A stretch of DNA of 33,743 nt, from assembly GCA_963169455.1 (NCBI GenBank), contig CAUJDW010000053.1, positions 1 through 33,743 of the forward strand, given 5' to 3'. A program made the position numbers and the translations under genes. A model generated the notes under the pieces. That model saw only the letters and a program-made list of their open reading frames with translations, had not been told where the DNA came from and ran no database searches. Every line of letters begins with the position of its first letter. Position 1 is the stretch's first letter. Positions 1 through 6,887 of the stretch are shown in pieces. This DNA comes from Bacteroidota bacterium (GTDB lineage: Bacteria; Bacteroidota; Bacteroidia; Chitinophagales; Saprospiraceae).

Positions 1-129
1 CTGGTACGAAAAATAACCCTGAACCTGCTCCGGCACAAAAAGGGAAAAGGGAGTATGAAAGCTCAGCGTCTACAATGCGCCCTTTCAGATGAACATCGAA
101 GTAATATATTAAATTCCATCATGCGTTAG
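1..129 (+). pseudogene. C-terminal end of an ISAs1-like transposase (cut by window edge)
   Basis: Frame 1 is open from the first base to TAG at 127-129 and encodes 42 residues. They begin LVRKITLNLLRHKKGKGSMK and then read AQRLQCALSDEHRSNIL. The pattern R-x-I-x-LNLLR-x-x-K followed by a basic K-x-x-R stretch is how transposases of the ISAs1 (H-repeat-associated) family usually end, for example RHIALNLL...KGKRL. The stop lies a few bases before a CCCTG (130-134), which fits an insertion-sequence end because this family's termini begin CAGGG. The rest of the gene is outside the window, so I cannot say whether the element is intact. The family call is from remembered motif pattern only. Confidence 0.55.
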
Positions 130-134
130 CCCTG
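108..134. mobile_element. Possible right end of the ISAs1-like element
   Basis: Read on the minus strand, the stretch ending at 134 begins CAGGGCTAACGCATGATGG. CAGGG is the usual tip of ISAs1-family inverted repeats, and it sits directly after the transposase stop codon. The left end and any target duplication are outside the window, so the boundary is inferred. Confidence 0.35.
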
Positions 135-315
135 CCCCCTCACCCAGTCTCAATCCTGGTTTCCGGGTTTGCCCGGGCCTCCCAGTCACGTTGGCAAGTC
201 GAAGGCCGGCACGCCGGCACATCAGAAGCCCGGCCATTTTAAACCTGCCCGTTCTCAATATAGACGGCCATTGCGCCAGTCGCCGCCAGGGGTTTGCACT
301 TCCCCTCTATGTTTG

Positions 316-1515
316 CTATCCCCTCACATACTCCTCCAGATACCGGAAGTGCGGCCCCAGTTCGCCCTTATCCGCGATGGTGGCCCGTTCGATCATGGGG
401 CTGTTTTCCCGGAACAGTTCCGGCAGGATATGGCGTATGAACTGGCCGCCGAATTCGCGCGAGGCATCGCGAGGCAGCTCGCTGGGCAGGTTGTCGATAG
501 CCATGACGTCGATGGCGTGGCTTTGGCAGGGCGCCGTTTCCTGTTCCGTCAGGGGGTCATAGCCATACACCGGCTGTGCGATGGATGAAGCCCTGAGGGT
601 GGAGGGGATGGACGTCAGCGGGGCGACATCGCAGGTGACGTCGGCGATGACCTGGATGTTGAAGTCCGGGCTGCGCATTTCTTCTTTGGTGAAAAAGGCC
701 GGCCCCCGGTTATCCCAGAAGATGCCGTGGATCAGCAGGCCGGCAACCTGGTAGTAAGGCCGGAAAATACTTCTGAAGTTTTCGGGATGGTGGTGATACT
801 CCCTGCGGTTGTAGGGGCTTCCGTCCTTTGCCGCCACGTAATCGCTGCTGCCAAGCTGGGTGAAAACGGGCTCATCGAATTGCAGGCGGAGGAACTCCGC
901 CGGGCTCACCTGGCGGATCCCCATGTCCCGGAGGACCAGGGCGGCGCCTGAAGCAACCCGCCCGGTGCCGGTCAGGACGATCTTCATGGGCGGCAGGTTC
1001 AGGTTCAGGTATTGTTTCTGCGCATCGGCGTAGTCGAGGCAATCCTTCATTCGTTTGAGGTGGAAGAGCCCGGTGCGTTCGCCATAGGCCCACAGCCCGT
1101 TGTGGGCGCCGACCATGCCGGCAAATTTGCCGAAGGCGATCAGCCGCCGGCCCTGTTCGTCGGTCAGGACTTCGTAATCCACCAGCCGGATGCCCTTATC
1201 CAGGATGGCCCGCAGCATGCCGCGGTTGTAGGCCTGCTGCTTGATGGTATGGGAGAAAAAGAAGTAGGTTTTGTTGGGGATCAACTTCTGCACCGGCACC
1301 TCCTTGACGCCCATCAGGATATCGCAGTCCGACAGGTTTTCCTGCAGAGGGATGCCCTGCTGCCGGTAGGCTTCATCGGGGAAGCAACGGATGGGAGAGG
1401 GTTCCACCACCAACTCGACGGGGAATTGCCGAACGATCTGGGTGCATTGTTCAGGGGAGAGCGGGACGCGGGTGTCGGGCGGTACTTTGCCTTCCCGGAT
1501 CAGGCCTATTTTCAT
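316..1515 (-). CDS. Alanine dehydrogenase/PNT-type NAD(P)-dependent dehydrogenase (saccharopine dehydrogenase-like)
   Basis: A 399-residue protein starting MKIGLIREGKVPPDTRVPLSP. This N-terminus is typical of the AlaDH/PNT N-terminal domain, whose motif is IG-x-x-RE-x-K-x-P-x-x-RVPL. Residues 84-103 contain FFFSHTIKQQAYNRGML, which resembles the FSHTIKGQ-x-YN segment of lysine-forming saccharopine dehydrogenases (LYS1). A Rossmann glycine motif, GTGRVASGAAL, lies near residues 183-193. The family either reductively aminates pyruvate or cleaves saccharopine with NAD; the substrate cannot be settled here. Length fits the family. The gene lies 177 bp downstream of fabH on the same strand but has its own promoter-like sequence, so it need not share the fabH transcript. 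It is unrelated to the polysaccharide genes. Confidence 0.8.
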   Translation of the reverse strand: MKIGLIREGKVPPDTRVPLSPEQCTQIVRQFPVELVVEPSPIRCFPDEAYRQQGIPLQENLSDCDILMGVKEVPVQKLIPNKTYFFFSHTIKQQAYNRGMLRAILDKGIRLVDYEVLTDEQGRRLIAFGKFAGMVGAHNGLWAYGERTGLFHLKRMKDCLDYADAQKQYLNLNLPPMKIVLTGTGRVASGAALVLRDMGIRQVSPAEFLRLQFDEPVFTQLGSSDYVAAKDGSPYNRREYHHHPENFRSIFRPYYQVAGLLIHGIFWDNRGPAFFTKEEMRSPDFNIQVIADVTCDVAPLTSIPSTLRASSIAQPVYGYDPLTEQETAPCQSHAIDVMAIDNLPSELPRDASREFGGQFIRHILPELFRENSPMIERATIADKGELGPHFRYLEEYVRG

Positions 1516-1643
1516 GGGCTAATGTTTTTGTCTGGTTAGGTAGCGGGGAAGGCTCCCGGCAGCGGGGGAAGCTTTTGTAGCGCCGGCGCATTGCATGGCA
1601 ATCTCCCTTCACCGGAGCTGTCTCCGCTTCTGTAAATTCCGCA

Positions 1644-1674
1644 CAAAAATAGACAAGATTGGGTGGATTGCAAG
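1644..1674 (-). promoter_or_regulatory. Bacteroidota-type promoter for the PNT-family dehydrogenase gene
   Basis: On the minus strand CTTG (1674-1671) is followed after exactly 19 bases by TATTTTTG (1651-1644). The Bacteroidota primary sigma factor recognises TTTG or TTG, 19-21 bases, then TAnnTTTG; the -7 box is a full match. It lies about 130 bp upstream of the start codon at 1515. Confidence 0.6.
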
Positions 1675-1692
1675 TGACTTTTGCCGCCCCGG

Positions 1693-2661
1693 CTACGCCC
1701 ACTCCACGATGGCCCCGGCGTAGGTCAGGCCGCCGCCGAAGCCCAGCATCATCACTTTGTGGCCTTTGCGGACCTTGCCGGCGCGGACGCCCTCATAGAG
1801 GGCCAGGGGGATGGAGGCGCTGGAGGTATTGCCGTAGGTGCTGACGCTTTCCAGGGCTTTTTCCACCGGCAGGCCTACCTGCTTGCAGATCGCTTCGATG
1901 ATGCGCATATTGGCGCTGTGGGGCACAAACCAGTCGATGTCTTCGACGGAAAGGCCCTCTTTTTCCAGCAGGATGTTGAACTGCAGCGACATCTGGGATA
2001 CGGCCCATTTAAAGACCTTGCGCCCGTTCTGTACGATCTTGTTATTGGCCAGTATTTCTTCGCCGTTGATGAGGGTGTTCTGGTTGGAGAGGTAGAGGTC
2101 CTGGCCGCCGCTGCCGTCGGCCCCGGCCACGCAGGCCCCGATATTGCCCTTTTCAGCTGCTTCGATGAGCACCACGCCGGCGCCATCGCCGAAGAGAATG
2201 CAGGAGGTGCGGTCGGTGAAGTCCGTCACCTTGGTCAGGGTTTCGGCGCCGATGACCAGGATTTTGCGGTACATGCCGGAATTGATGAGGCCTTTGGCCA
2301 GGACGAGCCCGTAGCCGAAGCCGCCGCAGGCCGCGGAAATGTCGAGGGCGGCGGCATTGGGCATTCCGAGGCGATACTGCAACTGGCAGGCCATGCTGGG
2401 CATGATCTGGTCGTGGGTGACGGTGGCGACCAGGATGAAATCCACGTCATCGAGGCGGAGCTGGTATTCCGCCGCCATATTCCGGACGGCCTGCTCTGCC
2501 AGGTCGCTGGTAAACTCCTTTTCAGCCGCGAAACGGCGGGTAATGATGCCGGTGCGGCTGCGAATCCATTCGTCGCTGGTTTCGATGAACTGTTCGAAAT
2601 AGTGGTTGTCCACCACCTTCTCGGGGGCATAGATGCCGATAGCAGTGAGCTTCGCTTCCAT
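1693..2661 (-). CDS. fabH: 3-oxoacyl-[acyl-carrier-protein] synthase III
   Basis: A 322-residue ketoacyl synthase III, the enzyme that condenses acetyl-CoA (or a branched acyl-CoA) with malonyl-ACP to begin fatty-acid synthesis in the cytoplasm. The catalytic triad is complete: Cys112 in ISAACGGFGYG, His248 in WFVPHSANMRI, and Asn278 in TYGNTSSASIP. The N-terminal segment SDEWIRSRTGI (residues 29-39) and the C-terminal GFGGGLTYAGA are also characteristic. Length is normal for FabH. The start was chosen at ATG 2661 because MEAKLTAIGIYAPEK aligns with the usual N-terminus. A promoter-like sequence lies about 55 bp upstream. Many genomes carry several FabH paralogues, so this could be a secondary copy, but nothing in the sequence looks degenerate. 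Confidence 0.95.
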   Translation of the reverse strand: MEAKLTAIGIYAPEKVVDNHYFEQFIETSDEWIRSRTGIITRRFAAEKEFTSDLAEQAVRNMAAEYQLRLDDVDFILVATVTHDQIMPSMACQLQYRLGMPNAAALDISAACGGFGYGLVLAKGLINSGMYRKILVIGAETLTKVTDFTDRTSCILFGDGAGVVLIEAAEKGNIGACVAGADGSGGQDLYLSNQNTLINGEEILANNKIVQNGRKVFKWAVSQMSLQFNILLEKEGLSVEDIDWFVPHSANMRIIEAICKQVGLPVEKALESVSTYGNTSSASIPLALYEGVRAGKVRKGHKVMMLGFGGGLTYAGAIVEWA

Positions 2662-2712
2662 TGAAAGAAGATTTTAAAGAATGCGGCTTTTGGAAGGGCG
2701 TTTGATGCGGGG

Positions 2713-2746
2713 CAAAAATAGCCTTTTTGGCCGGATTTTCGGCAAT
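2713..2746 (-). promoter_or_regulatory. Bacteroidota-type promoter for fabH
   Basis: On the minus strand ATTG (2746-2743) is followed after 22 bases by TATTTTTG (2720-2713). The -7 box fits TAnnTTTG fully and is identical to the one before the neighbouring dehydrogenase gene. The spacer is one base longer than the usual 19-21. It lies about 52 bp upstream of the fabH start. Confidence 0.5.
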
Positions 2747-2870
2747 TTGCCGAAATGTATGGGCCCCGGGCTTGTTTTAAGCCGGGAATACCCTTAGTTT
2801 TGAGGCCGCCAAAAGGCCGGGCGGGTTTGAACTTTTTGTCGGGCCGGCGGTGTTTATGCTTTGAAAGTTC

Positions 2871-2901
2871 TTTGAAAGCTAAAATTCAGCTTAGCTTTTT
2901 T
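2871..2901 (+). promoter_or_regulatory. Candidate promoter for the tmRNA gene
   Basis: TTTG (2871-2874), a 17-base spacer, then TAGCTTTT (2892-2899) running into TTG. The boxes resemble the Bacteroidota consensus but the spacer is two bases short. A transcript from here would start roughly 40 bases before the mature tmRNA 5' end, which would fit later trimming by RNase P. Confidence 0.3.
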
Positions 2902-2910
2902 GAAGATTCT

Positions 2911-2939
2911 CCCGCCTTCGCCCTATCGGCTACGGCGGG
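2911..2939. repeat. GC-rich hairpin just upstream of the tmRNA 5' end
   Basis: Arms 2911-2922 and 2928-2939 are complementary at 10 of 12 positions (CCCGCCTTCGCC against GGCTACGGCGGG) around a 5-base loop. The hairpin ends five bases before the first base of the mature tmRNA. Confidence 0.5.
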
Positions 2940-2944
2940 CAAAA

Positions 2945-3320
2945 GGGGACGTAATGGAATCGACAGGGGAGTTAACTGGTAAGTAAGCATGCCGGAGTAT
3001 GATAGCTCACCTCCGTCAACAAATGGCTATTGACCAATTTTAGATGGCAATACTCAGTATGCCATGGCTGCCTAATTCAAGGAATTAGAAAGCCTTTGTG
3101 CCGTGCGCTTGACGCCTGATACACAGCGTGCCGCACATCAACCACCCCTCAGGCTAGCTGCGGGATTTTCCTCGCTCCTGCTGCGAAGCTCAAGAGGATA
3201 AGGGATGAACCGGGAGGGTTCCCAATCCTGCCTCATCCCCGACAATTCAACTGGGAACTAAGCATGTAGAAGGCTTATTGGTGCTTTCGCTGGACGCGAG
3301 TTCGACTCTCGCCGTCTCCA
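2945..3320 (+). ncRNA. ssrA: Transfer-messenger RNA (tmRNA)
   Basis: The 5' end GGGGACGTAATGGAATCGAC and the 3' end TGGACGCGAGTTCGACTCTC, followed by GCCGTCTCCA, form the tRNA-Ala-like domain. The acceptor stem pairs GGGGACG (2945-2951) with CGTCTCC (3313-3319), with discriminator A at 3320. The T-loop TTCGACTC is intact. The tag frame begins after UAGAU (3041-3045) with GGC at 3046 and runs to TAA at 3073-3075, giving GNTQYAMAA. tmRNA with SmpB rescues ribosomes stalled on broken mRNAs and adds this peptide as a degradation signal. The 3' CCA is not encoded (genomic CAA follows the discriminator), so it must be added enzymatically. The one-piece form of about 376 nt is usual for this phylum. 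Confidence 0.95.
3046..3075 (+). other. tmRNA-encoded proteolysis tag reading frame
   Basis: Resume codon GGC (Gly) and eight further codons encode GNTQYAMAA, then TAA. The resume codon is placed by the UAG-N-N signal just before it, as in other tmRNAs. The C-terminal A-M-A-A replaces the commoner A-L-A-A recognised by ClpXP-type proteases; Bacteroidota tags often begin with Gly. Confidence 0.85.
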
Positions 3321-3356
3321 CAAAGGGGTTTAAATCCCTGATTTTAGTTGTTTGAG

Positions 3357-3410
3357 CCACGTCCATTTCCCGGCTGGCATTAATTGTCCGGGCAGGAGAA
3401 ATGGATGTGG
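3357..3410. repeat. Large imperfect hairpin
   Basis: CCACGTCCATTTC (3357-3369) is complementary, apart from one G/T pairing, to GAAATGGATGTGG (3398-3410). Inner arms CCCGG (3369-3373) and CCGGG (3388-3392) extend the stem. No U-run follows, so it is not a simple terminator. Confidence 0.55.
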
Positions 3411-3548
3411 TAAAGTAGCAGCGAAGTGGTTTTTTTTGAAAGAGTGGCTGAAGATTCCCGGGGTTCCCTATTCCAATTTCCCATCCTCCCAATCAAGGAG
3501 CCGTTTCCGAATCGCTGCTCTTTCACAGCTTCAAGCTGTTGAACGATA

Positions 3549-3579
3549 GCCTGAAATGTCGCTTCAGGCCTCATTTTTT
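3549..3579 (+). terminator. Rho-independent-type terminator
   Basis: GCCTGAA (3549-3555), a 7-base loop, TTCAGGC (3563-3569), then a run of six T at 3574-3579. The T-run is on the plus-strand side only. The only known plus-strand transcript upstream is tmRNA, 230 bp away, so it may end readthrough from ssrA or an unrecognised small RNA. Confidence 0.45.
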
Positions 3580-3707
3580 CAAAAAGGGGGACTATGCGTA
3601 TATTATCTTGTAGGCCCTCGGGATAACCTTTTATTTCCTGGATTTTCTCCAGCCTCCGTTTCCAGGCGCCCCCATTCCCCAGGTGTGAAAAAAAGAAAAA
3701 AAATAAT

Positions 3708-3738
3708 TTTCAAATATTCTCAAAATTTTTTACCTTTC
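3708..3738 (+). promoter_or_regulatory. Weak candidate promoter for the polysaccharide locus
   Basis: TTTC (3708-3711), 19 bases, then TACCTTTC (3731-3738), inside an AT-rich patch. Each box differs from the Bacteroidota consensus (TTTG, TAnnTTTG) by its last base only, and the spacing is correct. If used it would give a leader of about 470 nt before the UpxY-like gene. Confidence 0.25.
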
Positions 3739-4216
3739 GCCTGCCTAGGAGAACTTATTACCCCCCTCATTAGTTGTTCTTTTAAAGTTATTCTGGTTAG
3801 CGGATAAAAGTGTTGTAAGTTACGGAAGGCACCCTCCCTTTCCGGCAAGTATGCGCTAAGACAGCAAATGTGCATTGAAAGCCAATAAGTGGGGCGAAAT
3901 GTATGTAGTAATTTGCTCGTCTTGAAACAGGCAAAAGCCGGATAACAAGGGTTTTTACCTTTTCAAGCTCCGCGCTTCCGGATTCCCCGTTCTAAAACTC
4001 CCCTATCTACCTTTTTTACTCACCCCATTTTATTGGTGCACTCAAAAGGCGCCATTTCCTGCCTTTCAGTCAATTGTGGTTCCCCGTTAAGTTTTTGGCA
4101 CAGGCCGTAGCCCGAATACTGCCTTTCGGATTTTATTGCCGCCGGGAAACAAAACGTTCCCTCGCTGCCGTGCTTTTATTAGCATGGGGGAAGGGGCATG
4201 CGTATAAACAAACAAG

Positions 4217-4834
4217 ATGAACAACACTAACCCCAATTCAAATGCAGAGAACCATCTCCACCAGATGGAGGCGAGATGGTTTGCCGTTTGTACCAGATAC
4301 AAGCGGGAAAAAGTCGTCCATCAGCGGCTTCAGGCCAAAGGGGTCGAGTCCTACCTGCCCCTTCAGCGCCTCGTCCGCCGGTACGTGCGGAAAGTACGAA
4401 CGGTGGAGCTACCCCTTATCAGCCGTTATGTTTTTACCCGGATCGTAAGGAAGCAGTACGTCCCGGTGCTGGAAACGCCGGATGTTTCCGGCTTCGTCCG
4501 CTTTTCCTCCAACCTCATTTCCATTCCCGACCGCGAGATCGAAATGCTGCGCTGCATTGTGGGCGAAGGCCTGGATATCGAGGTGGAGCCGAATGGCTTT
4601 TGCGAGGGCGACGAAGTGGAGGTCATTTCCGGCAACCTGGCCGGCCTCAGGGGCATTTTCCTGGGCCGGGAAAGCAGGCACAATTTTCTCGTCGAGCTGA
4701 GCCACATCGGTTACTCCCTGCGCATTCAGGTCAACCCCTCCCTGCTGAGGACGGTGGGCCGCCGCAGGCCGGAAGCCGCCGTCAAGCCGTTGGAAGGAAC
4801 CAAAGGATTTGGGCGCTGGGCCCTGCAACTGTAG
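4217..4834 (+). CDS. UpxY/RfaH-family NusG-like transcription antiterminator
   Basis: A 205-residue paralogue of NusG. Residues about 20-115 form an NGN domain opening with ARWFAVCTRYKREKVVHQRL, the usual W-x-A-x-x-T-x-x-x-x-E-x-K pattern. Residues about 129-160 form a KOW domain (GDEVEVISGNLAGLRGIFLG). In Bacteroides, proteins of this type (UpxY) are encoded first in capsule operons and bind RNA polymerase in the 5' leader so that the long operon is transcribed to its end. The position here, first of about 24 co-directional polysaccharide genes and after a long leader, fits that role. No partner UpxZ gene is visible next to it, and I see no invertible promoter. ATG 4217 was used as start; a later ATG (Met17) is possible because homology begins near residue 20. 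Confidence 0.85.
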   Translation: MNNTNPNSNAENHLHQMEARWFAVCTRYKREKVVHQRLQAKGVESYLPLQRLVRRYVRKVRTVELPLISRYVFTRIVRKQYVPVLETPDVSGFVRFSSNLISIPDREIEMLRCIVGEGLDIEVEPNGFCEGDEVEVISGNLAGLRGIFLGRESRHNFLVELSHIGYSLRIQVNPSLLRTVGRRRPEAAVKPLEGTKGFGRWALQL

Positions 4835-4918
4835 CCGAAGGCAGAGGCCCGGCTTACCGTTCGATACCTGATGATTTTACCGGAAAAAGGATTGTTTCGA
4901 ATTTTTTGGGATCAAGCC

Positions 4919-4953
4919 CCCGCGGCTTATCGGCGGCGAAGCCGTATCGCGGG
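4919..4953. repeat. Intergenic palindrome between the antiterminator gene and wlbA
   Basis: CCCGCGGCTT (4919-4928) faces AAGCC (4939-4943) and CGCGGG (4948-4953), giving a two-part stem with a four-base bulge. There is no following T-run, and the genes either side are co-directional, so it need not stop transcription. Confidence 0.4.
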
Positions 4954-4987
4954 CCTGAGCTGTTGGCGGCCATACTTTCCTAACTAA

Positions 4988-5998
<1,011 letters not shown>

Positions 5999-6051
5999 CC
6001 GCCGCCGGCGCAGGGGGGGAGCCTTGGCGCGGGGCGAAAAAACCAAAAACG

Positions 6052-6843
6052 ATGAAGCCGAAGTTAGCTTTTTATCTCCTGGCGGCCGCGGTTTTCCCGG
6101 CCCTGATCAGCAGTTGCGGAAGCGTAAAATACGGGGAGATGCTGATGTTCGAGGCGGTGCAGTCCGGCCAGATGAGCCTGGACAGCATCCCCGTGCTGGT
6201 CATACAGCCGGATGACATCCTGAGCATTCAGGTGGCCAGCCGCAATCCGGAAACGGTGGTGGCCTTCCGCACCCTAAGGGAAACCGTCGGCGCCAATAGC
6301 AGCGCCGCCCTGGGTACGCCCGAAGGATACCGGGTCAACGAAGAGGGCCATATCTACCTGCCTTTCCTGGGGAGGGTGAAGGCCGAAGGCAGAACCCTCC
6401 AGGAACTGCGGGAGGAGATCGCCGCCAAACTGGTGGATTTCATACCGGATGCTTCCGTGCAGGTGCGCTTCGTGAACTTTCGCGTAACCCTCATGGGGGA
6501 GGTCAAAAACCCCAATACCTACATCATCCCCAATGAACGCCTGACGATACTGGAGGCCATCGGAATGGCCGGCGATTTCACCGATTATGCCCGCAGAAAT
6601 ACGGTCATGGTCGTCCGCGAACGCAACGAAGTGCGGGAATTCGCCCGGGTCAATACGCAGGACCCGGAACTGTTCAACTCTCCTTATTTCTACCTGAGCC
6701 CCAATGACATCGTTTACGTCGAACCCCTGAAGGCCAAACAATACGCTACGCGGGGGGATTTCATCGACCGGTATTCCGTCATTCTGGTGCCCTTTGTCAG
6801 TGCAGTGACTTTCTGGCTGGGCAGTATTCTGACAAAAAACTAA
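6052..6843 (+). CDS. Polysaccharide export outer-membrane lipoprotein (Wza/OPX family)
   Basis: Start taken at ATG 6052, giving 263 residues, because this places a lipoprotein signal peptide at the N-terminus: MKPKLAFYLLAAAVFPALIS followed by S-Cys22-G. A longer frame upstream would bury the signal. Residues about 50-140 match the Poly_export domain (VLVIQPDDILSIQVASRNPE; GYRVNEEGHIYLPFLGRV), and about 145-215 an SLBB domain (VTLMGEVKNPNTYIIPNERL). A hydrophobic stretch near the end (SVILVPFVSAVTFWLG) looks like a membrane segment, as in short OPX proteins of this phylum. It should form the outer-membrane channel for the polymer, working with the Wzc-like kinase encoded 44 bp downstream. It is shorter than E. 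coli Wza, which is usual for Bacteroidota homologues. Confidence 0.9.
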   Translation: MKPKLAFYLLAAAVFPALISSCGSVKYGEMLMFEAVQSGQMSLDSIPVLVIQPDDILSIQVASRNPETVVAFRTLRETVGANSSAALGTPEGYRVNEEGHIYLPFLGRVKAEGRTLQELREEIAAKLVDFIPDASVQVRFVNFRVTLMGEVKNPNTYIIPNERLTILEAIGMAGDFTDYARRNTVMVVRERNEVREFARVNTQDPELFNSPYFYLSPNDIVYVEPLKAKQYATRGDFIDRYSVILVPFVSAVTFWLGSILTKN

Positions 6844-6887
6844 ATGAGCAGCGGAACAAGAGTCTGTTTCAATATAAATATTATCCC

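Larger units (their letters stand above)
3321..4216. other. Long intergenic region between ssrA and the polysaccharide locus
   Basis: About 900 bp with no believable gene. Open frames here are short, lack family features and have skewed composition. The region holds an imperfect hairpin (3357-3410), a terminator-like hairpin (3549-3579), a very AT-rich patch (about 3685-3735) with a weak promoter candidate, and a run of bases resembling the ops element (4103-4111). It probably contains the promoter and untranslated leader of the downstream locus. Confidence 0.6.

Noticed and set aside
1681-2664. Plus-strand open frame of 327 codons
   Set aside because: Exact antisense of fabH, whose catalytic triad is complete.
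2755-2982. Plus-strand open frame entering the tmRNA gene
   Set aside because: It runs into the structured 5' end of ssrA and has no homology features.
3247-3492. Minus-strand open frame of 81 codons ending in a TARVELASSESTNKPSTC-like peptide
   Set aside because: It is antisense to the 3' tRNA-like part of tmRNA; this peptide is a known artefact of translating the complement of such RNAs.
3556-3807. Plus-strand open frame of 83 codons
   Set aside because: Begins inside the terminator hairpin, crosses an A/T-rich low-complexity patch and shows no family feature.
3600-4216. Invertible promoter as in Bacteroides capsule loci
   Set aside because: I looked for paired inverted repeats around the presumed promoter and found none that would allow inversion; no recombinase gene is nearby.
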